From Arcticibacter svalbardensis MN12-7 (lineage in GTDB: Bacteria > Bacteroidota > Bacteroidia > Sphingobacteriales > Sphingobacteriaceae): a DNA stretch of 64,000 nucleotides. Location: assembly GCF_000403135.1 (NCBI RefSeq), contig NZ_AQPN01000145.1, positions 62,001 through 126,000 on the forward strand. Direction: 5' to 3'. Of this stretch, positions 55,485 through 64,000 are shown in pieces. Under the pieces are notes generated by a model. It had not been told where the DNA came from, made no database searches, and saw only the letters and a list, made by a program, of their open reading frames with translations. The position numbers and the translations under genes were made by a program. The number at the start of each line of letters is the position of its first letter. Positions within the stretch are counted from its first letter, which is position 1.

Positions 55485-57092
55485 TTACCAGCCTGGATTT
55501 TGAGTAGCAGCTTTGTTAACCGATATTTCACCACTAGGAATCGGGAAAAGCACATGTCGCTCAGCTGTATTATTACCAGCTATCGCACCGTAAGCATAGC
55601 TACCTGCACTGGCAGTAAACTGAGTTGCTACTTCCTTCATTCTGGATACATAGATGCCCCACCGAATCAAGTCTAATCTCCTTAACGATTCGAAACAAAG
55701 TTCTCTTGAGCGTTCATCTTGAATCATTGTTCTGAAATTTAATTGACTCAGTCCTGCAGGAATATCGGCCAGGGCATTCGCTGTATTTATCGGCAACTTA
55801 TAAGCCCGGCGTCTTACCATGTTGACTGCTTCGTACGCCTCAGCAGATGGATTACTATTGACTTCATTGTCTGCTTCTGCAAGCATCAACAATACATCTG
55901 AATAGCGTAATAGCGGAAAGTTAATAGGGGTGTAGTTTTTATCTTTCGGATATAGCGTTTCGTAAGAACGTCTCCATTTTGCTGCGTTACGGTCGTAAAT
56001 TTTGCTGGCAGCCAGGTAAGTTCTTTTTGCATTTGCATCGTAGGTAAACTTGCCACAATTCCAGTCCCTTCTTAGGTCTCCATTACCATACAGGCGATAC
56101 AGGCGTTCGGTAATCCTCAAGTTACCATAACAATACCCTGTGTCTGCGAAATTACTTCCAGTAAATTTTATACCTATATTATTGCCTATACGGCCGTTAG
56201 ATACATAACCATCGGCCCGGTTACCTTTCTGCTCCGATTCCCACATTGCTTCATGGACGTCGTATTTATCCTGAGCTTCATTAACGAATACCTGGCTATA
56301 ACCGCTGTTGTTGTCACCGTCTGGGGTTCCTACAATTTCCGTAAGCAGGCTGTGTTCTCCTGATGCTTTAACTTTCTTTGCCCAGCTTAAGGCTTCGGCA
56401 TATTTGCTTTCGTCCTGAACAGGAAATCCTGCCATAGTGAGACAAACTCTTGCTAAAACACCCTGTACCGTTGTTTTACCTACTCTGCTGGCATGACCCA
56501 ATTGTACCAATGTAAGCACTTTTCCTTCAGCTTCAGTCATGTCACTAATAATCTGTGTGTACACTTCTTTATCAGTGGCACGGGGAATGGAAATGGTATT
56601 AATGTTGGTTGTAGGCTCGAGTTTCAAGGGTACACCTCCGTAATAGCTTACCAATAAAAAGTAATAATAGGACCTCAAAAACAGGGCTTCTCCAAGAATA
56701 GCCTGTCTATTGGTTTCATCCATTTCAGGAATGTTAATATTGACAATCAGGCTGTTCGCACGCTCAATTCCGATATAACATTGCTGCCAAAGATTGTTTA
56801 CGTCCAGGTTGGTATAATCAAAGTTATTTACCCATACTCCTGTAGTGCTTGATACTGCAGAACGGAAATGTTCATCTGTTCCTGCACCAATTTGGTTAAA
56901 TAGGGCATCTCCGTACATAGCCGCTGAAGACAACGGACTGTAAACGCCTGCCAGCACTTTAAGGAGGTTCGCCTCCGAATTATAATAGTTCTCAGTGGTC
57001 AGAAAGTCGGTTGGTTTGGTATCCAGGAATTTACTGCAACCACTGAATAACAGTACTATCGCAGTTAAGAGATAAGAAATATGTAGTTTCAT
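55485..57092 (-). CDS. SusD/RagB-family lipoprotein
   Basis: 535 aa. Lipobox LLFSGCSKF at residues 14-22. SusD-like N-domain (YNSEANLLKVLAGVYSPLSS, EALFLRSYYYFLLVSYYGGVPL) and RagB/SusD C-domain (LLRYSDVLLMLAEADNEV, DERSRELCFESLRRLDLIRWG, LFPIPSGEISVN). Surface binding partner of the SusC encoded 23 bp upstream. The glycan is not identifiable from sequence. Confidence 0.94.
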   Translation of the reverse strand: MKLHISYLLTAIVLLFSGCSKFLDTKPTDFLTTENYYNSEANLLKVLAGVYSPLSSAAMYGDALFNQIGAGTDEHFRSAVSSTTGVWVNNFDYTNLDVNNLWQQCYIGIERANSLIVNINIPEMDETNRQAILGEALFLRSYYYFLLVSYYGGVPLKLEPTTNINTISIPRATDKEVYTQIISDMTEAEGKVLTLVQLGHASRVGKTTVQGVLARVCLTMAGFPVQDESKYAEALSWAKKVKASGEHSLLTEIVGTPDGDNNSGYSQVFVNEAQDKYDVHEAMWESEQKGNRADGYVSNGRIGNNIGIKFTGSNFADTGYCYGNLRITERLYRLYGNGDLRRDWNCGKFTYDANAKRTYLAASKIYDRNAAKWRRSYETLYPKDKNYTPINFPLLRYSDVLLMLAEADNEVNSNPSAEAYEAVNMVRRRAYKLPINTANALADIPAGLSQLNFRTMIQDERSRELCFESLRRLDLIRWGIYVSRMKEVATQFTASAGSYAYGAIAGNNTAERHVLFPIPSGEISVNKAATQNPGW

Positions 57093-57115
57093 GACTAATA
57101 ATATCTATGTATGAA

Positions 57116-60100
57116 TTAAAAAGTTAAATTAACACCCAGCACCATTGTTCTTGCTCTGGGATAGGAAGAAAAGTCGAATCCTGGAGTCAGCACCGTGTTA
57201 TACGTGTTTACTTCAGGATCGGAGCCGCTGTATTTGGTCCAGGTGATCACATTTTGTGCTGAAGCATATACCCTTAGGTTCGAAATTTTTAAAGTTTGCA
57301 ATACTGATTTCGGCATCGTGTAACCTAATGCAAGTGTTTTCAGGCGTAGGTAAGAACCATCTTCAACTGTTCTGGATGAATATCCGCCTCCAAAGAAACC
57401 GTTCGTGCGGTAGTTTTCACTCCCGGTATTTTCCGGTGTCCAGCGATTTGCATAAGAAGCCAGTTGGTTCAGGTAAGGCTTATTAAACGCATTTCCTTCA
57501 AATACAAGGCGATTGATATTTTGAATATCATTGCCATAAGACCATTGAAAGAATACATTCAGGTCGAAGCTTTTATAATTAAATGTATTGTTAAAACCTC
57601 CGATATGTTTAGGCAGACCACGACCGATTACGGTATAGTCTGATGCATCAACTACACCATCTCCATTTTGATCTCTGTATTTAATGTCGCCGGGTTGGAT
57701 GCGGTCAGCCGTATTACCATTGGTCGTAATACCTTCCTTTAATATGTATTTTCCATTAGCGTCCTGATCAAAATCACTCACCTGGTAGTTTCCTTCCCAG
57801 ATATAGCCATACATATTTCCTACCGGCTGGCCTATCTCAGAAATGTATGCAGGTAGACTCTGCCAATTGTTGTCCCACTGAATGGAAGTAGCGATCGCTT
57901 GCTGTCCCTCAGTCAATTCCAGTATTTTATTCTTGTTGAATGAGATATTTAAACTGGAGTTCCATCTGAAGTTACGATTGTTTACCGGCGTACCGGCAAG
58001 GGTAATTTCAAGACCTTCATTTTTCATGCTTCCTATATTCTTAAATCCGGATGCATAACCTGAAGAGAATGGTAAGCGTGCATTCAGCAGTAGATCATAA
58101 GTGGTCTTGCTGTATACATCAGCCGTCAACGTAAGTCTATCCTTCCAAAATCCGAGATCCATACCCAAATCAAATTGACGGGTTGTTTCCCATTTCAATT
58201 CGTCATTTCCTGGAGAAAGTGGGACGATAACACTCTGGTAGTTGTTGTTGAATATATAGGTATTCTGAATTGGAAGCCCATATGATTGGAGATAAGAAAA
58301 ATCGCCTACACGGTTATTCCCGGTTAAACCATAACTTCCACGAAGTTTCGCGTCGGATATCACCGGTATATTTTTCATAAAGTCCTCATTGATGATTCTC
58401 CATGACAGTGCTGCAGAAGGAAAGTACGCCCAGCGGTTATCAGGAGGAAATTTCGATGATCCATCTGCCCTAAAGCTTATTGTAGCATAGTACTTCGACT
58501 GGTAATTGTAATTTGCCCTACCCAGGAACGACATAAGCCGCCAGTTAGAACTAAAGGCTTGTGTACGTACTGGCAAAAGATTACCTTCTTCCAATCCACT
58601 CAACCCTAGCGCTTCGTTAGGTAAATTTGAAGCACCAAATTGGTATCCTGATGTCTTTCCTCCCTGCTCAGTTACGCCACCTACGATGTTTAAATTATGA
58701 TCACTGGCAATTTTTTTATTCCATGTCAATGTATTTTCATTGATCCATGAATTATTTTCACGATGCTGAACATAACCATTGACGCCATAGGTTGCACCCC
58801 ATACAGTTCTGACATTACCATACAACGTATTTGAATTATTGAAAGCGTCAAACCTACCCATGGTGTTGCTGATTCCACCGGTGACTCTTAAGGTCAGTTC
58901 AGGAATGATGGCATATTCGGCATAGGCATTTGCAAAGAGGTTCCGTGTAGTGGTATTCCGAACCAGATTTTCCTGATTGATGATCGGGTTGATGCGGTAA
59001 TCGGATGTTAAGTCGATGGATGGGTCAAATAGTTCATCGTCAAGACTAACGTTACTGCGGGGAGAATTAACCGGACTAGAACCATATACACTGTATAGCA
59101 ATGTAGTAGCAAGGTTACCTCCCGACTCAGACGGACTTATACCGCTGCGTTCCAGGTACGAATAATTTGTATTAATGCCAACTTTCAATTTTGAGTTTAC
59201 GGTCTGATCTATTGCTGCACGGCCCTGATATCGTTTGTAAAATGAATTGATAATTACACCCTCCTGGTCATTTATAGATCCGGACAGGGAGTATCTTGTT
59301 TGCTGATTACCACCACTTAATGATAAGGAATAGTTCTTAAATGGGGCATCACGAAGCATCATGTCTTGCCAATCCAGTTTTTCTGCCGTGCGGTAATAGT
59401 CCAGCGTACGTCCTTCTGAAAGAAATATAGCCGATGGTGCTAAAGTATCTGTCAGACTAGGGCTCCGATCAATTTGATAGTTGACAAAATCGTATGGATC
59501 CATCAGGTCCAACTGTTTCGTAGTTCGCTGTGTACCATAATAAGCATTGAAGTTAAGCACAGGAGTACCTACTTTTCCTTTTTTTGTGGTCACCATAAGG
59601 ACCCCATTTGCACCCCTTGATCCATAAATGGCAGTTGCAGACGCATCTTTCAACACCTCAATAGATTCGATATCATCGGGGTTAATCGTATTCAAGTCCA
59701 GATCTTCAGTTGGAAAGCCGTCGACAACGATCAATGGCGAATTATCTTGTGTGATGGAGTTGTTTCCTCTGATTACAATGTTTATTGGAGAACCAGGTTG
59801 ACCGTCGGTAGAACTAACCTGTAGACCTGCTACTCGTCCGGCAAGGAATTCATCAAAAGACCTAACAGGTGCTTTTTGGGCATCTGCTAAATTGACTTTA
59901 CCTACCGAGCCGGTAAGGTCGCCTTTTTTTACCGTTCCGTAACCAATTACAACGACGTCCTGTAAGGTGGAAATACTGCTTTGTAAACGAATATTAACGT
60001 TGGTACGACCTTGTAAAGGCACTTCCTGACTTATGAAACCAATGTAATTGAAGACCAAAGTGGCATCAGCATCAGCACGTATGCGGAAAGCACCATTCTG

Positions 60101-60613
60101 ATCCGTTACTGTACCTTTTGATTGATTTTTAATGCGAATGGATACGCCTGGAAGTGTTACTCCAACTGAATCCTTTACTGTTCCGCTGATTTCAATTTCT
60201 TCAGGAACCTGACGCAGGTCTGTATTTAATGCGGCAAGATCACCTTGTTTGGTAATTACGATAGCGTTGTCTATAAGGTAATAGGTTAACTTGTATGGTG
60301 TTAACAGTTTAGTTAATACCTCTCTCAGACTTTCGCCGTTAGCAACCTGATTAACTAATGCAGACCGGTCAACCAATTTCTGACGGTAGGCTATTTTTAC
60401 ACCTAATTTTTCAGAAAGTTCGTCGAGGGCAGTTTCCAGGCTAGTCTGGTTCAAGCGAATATGTACAGGTTTATTGACTACTTCCTGACTAAATGTAGAC
60501 TTTGCCATGGCCAGAGTACATAAACAAAAGATCATACTGTTGATTAAGATGCCATATTTCATAAAAAGCAAGCAATAATATACCACTCCATTGGGGCATA
60601 GAGATTTTTTCAT
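57116..60613 (-). CDS. SusC-type TonB-dependent transducer with STN domain
   Basis: 1165 aa. Signal segment at residues about 20-42 (ILINSMIFCLCTLAMAKSTFS), STN domain (LNQTSLETALDELSEKLGVKIAYRQ), regulatory-like beta domain (ISGTVKDSVGVTLPGVSI), TonB-box-like VVIGYGTVKKGDLTG, SusC plug motif SATAIYGSRGANGVLMVTTK, and barrel ending MVLGVNLTF. The STN domain links it to the FecR and sigma genes directly upstream. First structural gene of the third Sus locus; 175 bp precede it and should hold the sigma-dependent promoter. Confidence 0.95.
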   Translation of the reverse strand: MKKSLCPNGVVYYCLLFMKYGILINSMIFCLCTLAMAKSTFSQEVVNKPVHIRLNQTSLETALDELSEKLGVKIAYRQKLVDRSALVNQVANGESLREVLTKLLTPYKLTYYLIDNAIVITKQGDLAALNTDLRQVPEEIEISGTVKDSVGVTLPGVSIRIKNQSKGTVTDQNGAFRIRADADATLVFNYIGFISQEVPLQGRTNVNIRLQSSISTLQDVVVIGYGTVKKGDLTGSVGKVNLADAQKAPVRSFDEFLAGRVAGLQVSSTDGQPGSPINIVIRGNNSITQDNSPLIVVDGFPTEDLDLNTINPDDIESIEVLKDASATAIYGSRGANGVLMVTTKKGKVGTPVLNFNAYYGTQRTTKQLDLMDPYDFVNYQIDRSPSLTDTLAPSAIFLSEGRTLDYYRTAEKLDWQDMMLRDAPFKNYSLSLSGGNQQTRYSLSGSINDQEGVIINSFYKRYQGRAAIDQTVNSKLKVGINTNYSYLERSGISPSESGGNLATTLLYSVYGSSPVNSPRSNVSLDDELFDPSIDLTSDYRINPIINQENLVRNTTTRNLFANAYAEYAIIPELTLRVTGGISNTMGRFDAFNNSNTLYGNVRTVWGATYGVNGYVQHRENNSWINENTLTWNKKIASDHNLNIVGGVTEQGGKTSGYQFGASNLPNEALGLSGLEEGNLLPVRTQAFSSNWRLMSFLGRANYNYQSKYYATISFRADGSSKFPPDNRWAYFPSAALSWRIINEDFMKNIPVISDAKLRGSYGLTGNNRVGDFSYLQSYGLPIQNTYIFNNNYQSVIVPLSPGNDELKWETTRQFDLGMDLGFWKDRLTLTADVYSKTTYDLLLNARLPFSSGYASGFKNIGSMKNEGLEITLAGTPVNNRNFRWNSSLNISFNKNKILELTEGQQAIATSIQWDNNWQSLPAYISEIGQPVGNMYGYIWEGNYQVSDFDQDANGKYILKEGITTNGNTADRIQPGDIKYRDQNGDGVVDASDYTVIGRGLPKHIGGFNNTFNYKSFDLNVFFQWSYGNDIQNINRLVFEGNAFNKPYLNQLASYANRWTPENTGSENYRTNGFFGGGYSSRTVEDGSYLRLKTLALGYTMPKSVLQTLKISNLRVYASAQNVITWTKYSGSDPEVNTYNTVLTPGFDFSSYPRARTMVLGVNLTF

Positions 60614-60788
60614 AATTTTATATCCAAGTTTTAAGTGTTAGTGATGTTCCCCTATGATTCTCAGGTCGCCGGGGGATAACATCCATTTTTTTAATAAAAA
60701 TCTCCGTTCTGCACTCTGCGGAACGGATTTGTTACTTTTTCATACTAGATCTTCATATTCGATTTTTATAATTCATTTACATTCTGTT

Positions 60789-61733
60789 TTATTCGCATAT
60801 AGCACCTGTTAGCCGATAATGCCCATTTTCATAGCTTACCTGCCCATTCACCAGTTTAGCGAGAACCCGCATCACCCTCTCTAAAGATTCATTGTTAAAA
60901 TTTACGGTAACCGGACAGCTCATTGTTTTCTCCATTTCTATGCGAATGGCATAACGACGTTCCAGGTTATGAACAACTTCGCTGAGCTCTGTATCCTTAA
61001 ATATGAGGTTACCTTCCTTCCATGCAACTGCTTCCTCCGACTTGATATTTTTTTTATTCAAGGAGATGTTTTTTTGTTTTTTCGAATAAACCCCTTGCTG
61101 ATTGGCGGTTAGAAAGAGCGTCTTGTTTAGATTTTTCTTACCCTGCATTTCCTGTTCATAGACGGCTACTTTGCCACTAAGTACGGTTACCTTAATTTGA
61201 TTTTCTTGAGGAAAAGAGTTGACATTGAAACTGGTACCTAATACCTGGGTAACCAAGTTCTGCGTATGGATGAGGAAAGGTCTTTGGGGATCGTGTTTGA
61301 CTTTAAAGAAAGCCTCCCCTTCGAGGTTAACCTCCCTTTTATCACTATCAAATTCACTAGGAAATGAAATCTTGCTGCCTGCATTAAGCCAAATTTCGGT
61401 ACCATCCGGCAAGTTTACTTTGGTAAGTGTTCCCGGGGCTGCTTTTTTCTCTTGCATGGCCACTTGAGTTACATTAGCACCAGATTGGTAATAAAAATAA
61501 AAAGCACCAGACGTCAAGAAGATTAATAAGACTGCGGCTGCAACCTGATAAAACCAATTAGGATGATTGCTTTGCTTTTCTTTACTGCTGATGGTTTTTA
61601 GTATTCTCTGATAAGTTTTATTCCCTTCGAAGTTTGACTCCTGTTCTATTGTGGAAGGATCTTCAGCATCATCAAAATAATTATTGATCTTTTCTTCAAG
61701 TTTGGAGCTTAATTTCTTTTTAAAGGGGTTCAT
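60789..61733 (-). CDS. FecR-family anti-sigma factor
   Basis: 314 aa from ATG 61733 (MNPFKKKLSSKLEEK); the longer ORF start at 61778 reaches into the leader and lacks support. A short cytoplasmic helix is followed by a TM helix near residues 83-102 (AAAVLLIFLTSGAFYFYY), a FecR domain (APGTLTKVNLPDGTEIWLNAGS, EAFFKVKHDPQRPFLIHTQ) and a C-terminal DUF4974/STN-like domain (DTELSEVVHNLERRYAIRIEM). It controls the sigma factor 94 bp upstream in response to the STN-containing SusC downstream. Confidence 0.93.
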   Translation of the reverse strand: MNPFKKKLSSKLEEKINNYFDDAEDPSTIEQESNFEGNKTYQRILKTISSKEKQSNHPNWFYQVAAAVLLIFLTSGAFYFYYQSGANVTQVAMQEKKAAPGTLTKVNLPDGTEIWLNAGSKISFPSEFDSDKREVNLEGEAFFKVKHDPQRPFLIHTQNLVTQVLGTSFNVNSFPQENQIKVTVLSGKVAVYEQEMQGKKNLNKTLFLTANQQGVYSKKQKNISLNKKNIKSEEAVAWKEGNLIFKDTELSEVVHNLERRYAIRIEMEKTMSCPVTVNFNNESLERVMRVLAKLVNGQVSYENGHYRLTGAICE

Positions 61734-61827
61734 TCTATCTATTTGCTGTGTCTTGCCTGTATAATGCAAAACCAGCACTTATCCCCTAAAAGAAATTTTA
61801 ATATTTTTATTGACCGAAAAAGGTCAT

Positions 61828-62418
61828 CTATAAGATTAGAGTCATGTAGTCCTTGAGGGCCGGACGTAAGCGTTTAAGTGCAATTGTGATTTGGCTTTCA
61901 ACCGTTTTAGTAGAAATACCTTTTAGTATCGCAATTTCTTTATGGGAACGCTGCTCCAGGCGGCTAAGCTTGTAGATCTCCCGACATTTGTGGGGTAAAT
62001 TTGAGATCTCATGATTAGAAATTTGGCTGACTTCCTTTAAGGCATAAAGGTGTTCAGGTGTACGCCCGTTATCAGTAAATTCCATGGAAGAAATATCAAT
62101 TATTGATTTTGATGAACGCAGATGCATGAGCACCCGACTCTTTATTGCGGCATATAGATAAGGCTTCAGGACATTGATGTTGTACGTTTCTCTTTTCAGC
62201 CAAAGATCCACAAACAGGTCATGAATCAGGTCTTCACAGACTTCTTTATTGCGAAGCAGGTTGTAAGCCGCATGGTATAATTTTTGAGCGTACCGTTGGT
62301 AAATGAGCTCCAATACATCATTATCAGCGGCTTTAAGCTTCCTCACCAAATCCTGATCGGACACTATATTTGTTTGACTACTCAATACCTCATTTATTAT
62401 GTGTGCAAATTTATGCAT
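61828..62418 (-). CDS. ECF RNA polymerase sigma factor (FecI-like)
   Basis: 196 aa. Region 2 (YQRYAQKLYHAAYNLLRNKEVCEDLIHDLFVDLW) and region 4 HTH (RSHKEIAILKGISTKTVESQITIALKRL) are intact. It should drive susC of this locus. In-frame Met codons at residue 1 and slightly later are possible starts; the first fits the family length. Confidence 0.92.
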   Translation of the reverse strand: MHKFAHIINEVLSSQTNIVSDQDLVRKLKAADNDVLELIYQRYAQKLYHAAYNLLRNKEVCEDLIHDLFVDLWLKRETYNINVLKPYLYAAIKSRVLMHLRSSKSIIDISSMEFTDNGRTPEHLYALKEVSQISNHEISNLPHKCREIYKLSRLEQRSHKEIAILKGISTKTVESQITIALKRLRPALKDYMTLIL

Positions 62419-62515
62419 GAGAAGTACTAAGCGTATTAGGATAGTGTTAAGTTATCATTAGGTTTAATGGAGAATTTGAATAAACTTAAAATCTGTTTAG
62501 CAATAGTCTAGAGCA

Positions 62516-64000
62516 TTAGATAGGTTGTATTTCAGTTCTGTTAGGGTCGCTCTCATCTTTACTGTTTAACAACTCGACTAACAAACTAATGATGATTACC
62601 ATTGCACAACCCAATACATTTAACCACAGGTAAGCCATTACTTTATAATAAAAGGCCGAAAAAACAATTATTTCAGTTAGGATAGCAGCGATAAAGACAG
62701 CATTTCCTTTCACTTTTTTAATGTAAAAGGCGACAAGAAATATGCCCAATATGGTTCCATAGAAAAGTGACCCCAGGATATTAACAGCTTCTAAAAGATT
62801 GCCTAATTTACTCGCGTAGAGTGCCATTCCTATACTTAGAATTCCCCAAAACAAGGTAGTAATTTTACTTATATTCAAATACTTAAGATCCGATCCGGTT
62901 TTATTTATTAACCTTTTATAAATATCTACGGAGGTTGTGGAAGCCAACGAATTTAACGAACTGGCAGTTGAACCCATGGAAGCCATACAAACAATCGCGA
63001 TGAGTAGACCGATCAAACCCTGAGGTAAATAATGGGTCACAAAATTCAGAAACACATAGTTGGTATCGTCCAGATCGGCATTGTTATCATTTTTCTTGAT
63101 GACGGCTATGGCTGCTGTTCGGGTATCAAGGAAATTGGCATTGGCCTTGTTTAACTCATTTTGGTACTTTGATACATCTTGTCCCTGATTAAGCGCATTT
63201 TCTAAAGCGATAACTTTTTGTTTTTTTGCTTCGAATGCTTGACTAAATGCAGCTTCCTTTTGTGCAAATTCATCTTTATAGACACCACTTTTTACTTTGT
63301 TAATTTCAAACTGGTTAAAAAATACCGGAGGCTTCTGGTATTGATAAAAGGAAAAAATAAGAATCCCTATGAGTAAAATCATGAACTGCATGGGAATTTT
63401 AAGCATCGCATTCATCAATAATCCCATCCTGCTTTGACCAATTGTGCTACCTGTTAGGTATCTGCCTACCTGTGACTGGTCTGTACCAAAATAAGAGAGC
63501 TGGAGAAAGAAACCTCCAATGAGTCCTGTCCAGATGGTATACCGGTTATTAAGATCGAAATCCCAGTTGATCACATTCATCTTCCCCATTTTTCCGGCTA
63601 TTGATAATGCCTGTCCGAAGCCCACAGCTGGAGGAAGTAGCGAAACAACGACAACACCCGCCATAAATAATCCGGCGAATATAATACTCATCTGGAGCAT
63701 TTGTGTATAGGAGACTGCCTTTGTTCCCCCAAAAACGGTATATAATACCACTACACATCCAATAAATAAAGTAGTATAAGAGGTGTTGATATTTAAGATT
63801 GTGGACAATATAATGGATGGCGCATAGATGGTAATCCCTGTAGAAAGGCCTCTTTGGATCAAAAACAAGAAAGCTGTTAATGCCCTTGTTTTTAAGTCAA
63901 ACCGCTGTTCCAGAAATTCATATGCAGTAAAAACTTTAAGGCGGTGAAAGATGGGTATAAACGTGATGCAGAGCACGATCATGGCTAGTGGCAGACCCAG
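62516..64000 (-). CDS. Sodium:solute symporter, 5' end outside window
   Basis: At least 494 aa; the frame is open to base 64000, so the first helices are missing. Eleven or so hydrophobic helices are visible with SSS-family segments (FTAYEFLEQRFDLKTRALTAFLF, GLIGGFFLQLSYFGTDQSQVGRYL, SMGSTASSLNSLASTTSVDIYKR). A soluble loop of about 90 residues, Lys/Gln/Asn-rich and predicted helical (bases about 63050-63340), interrupts the membrane core; it is common in Bacteroidota SSS transporters near sugar loci. It imports a small organic solute with Na+; the solute is unknown. It ends 97 bp before the sigma gene. Confidence 0.9.
   Translation of the reverse strand: MGLPLAMIVLCITFIPIFHRLKVFTAYEFLEQRFDLKTRALTAFLFLIQRGLSTGITIYAPSIILSTILNINTSYTTLFIGCVVVLYTVFGGTKAVSYTQMLQMSIIFAGLFMAGVVVVSLLPPAVGFGQALSIAGKMGKMNVINWDFDLNNRYTIWTGLIGGFFLQLSYFGTDQSQVGRYLTGSTIGQSRMGLLMNAMLKIPMQFMILLIGILIFSFYQYQKPPVFFNQFEINKVKSGVYKDEFAQKEAAFSQAFEAKKQKVIALENALNQGQDVSKYQNELNKANANFLDTRTAAIAVIKKNDNNADLDDTNYVFLNFVTHYLPQGLIGLLIAIVCMASMGSTASSLNSLASTTSVDIYKRLINKTGSDLKYLNISKITTLFWGILSIGMALYASKLGNLLEAVNILGSLFYGTILGIFLVAFYIKKVKGNAVFIAAILTEIIVFSAFYYKVMAYLWLNVLGCAMVIIISLLVELLNSKDESDPNRTEIQPI

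Noticed and set aside
1..64000. CRISPR arrays, rRNA genes, prophage or plasmid modules
   Set aside because: No regularly spaced direct repeats of CRISPR type, no rRNA sequence and no phage structural or replication genes were seen.

Overview
The window reads as chromosome from a Bacteroidota bacterium of the Sphingobacteriaceae type (Pedobacter-like). The grounds are three SusC/SusD outer-membrane pairs, two of them next to an ECF sigma factor plus FecR anti-sigma gene, heparinase II/III and sulfatase genes, a long-form IleS, and promoters of the Bacteroidota -33 TTTG / -7 TAnnTTTG type. The genus is inferred from gene content and style, not from a marker gene.

Layout. 1-3.3 kb: the end of a polysaccharide locus with a formylglycine-type sulfatase (cut by the window edge) and a heparinase II/III-like lyase. 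3.4-5.4 kb: a graveyard of broken genes, namely a frameshifted XRE regulator, an IS66 transposase tail and an IS110 transposase with many lesions. 5.5-17.2 kb: housekeeping genes (SIMPL protein, lspA, a DksA-like gene, ileS, recO, a lone receiver, serS, rsmI, a PH/SHOCT protein, lnt). 17.2-22.7 kb: an amino-sugar cluster with a FucP-type permease, a NagB-PIG-L fusion and a LacI regulator; two related operator-like sites lie in front of the fusion gene. 23-26.4 kb: an M13 peptidase and a GDPD-like phosphodiesterase.

26.4-36.8 kb, all on the minus strand: a polysaccharide utilisation locus (sigma, FecR, SusC with STN domain, SusD, a broken small gene, CE15-like esterase, heparinase II/III-like lyase), which suggests a uronate-containing glycan. 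36.9-44.3 kb, minus strand: a SusC/SusD pair without STN or sigma coupling, tightly joined to a Tat-exported phosphocholine-type phospholipase C, which suggests phospholipid or organophosphate scavenging. 44.7-46.1 kb: small membrane ORFs and a YhcG/DUF1016 nuclease remnant. 46.1-47.6 kb: an AraC regulator and an NTF2-like secreted protein, lying between a tRNA-like sequence fragment and an intact tRNA-Val gene.

48-54.3 kb: a DUF4153 membrane protein, an SPFH protein with a tiny ribbon-helix-helix gene and a palindromic upstream site, a small secreted protein, a GH53 galactanase lipoprotein, and an ECF sigma with a membrane partner. At 54.46-54.55 kb is a striking array of 11-bp units that folds into a hairpin of about 33 bp. 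54.6-62.4 kb, minus strand: a third Sus locus (sigma, FecR, SusC with STN, SusD) ending in a frameshifted endonuclease/exonuclease/phosphatase-family gene. The window closes inside a sodium:solute symporter gene.
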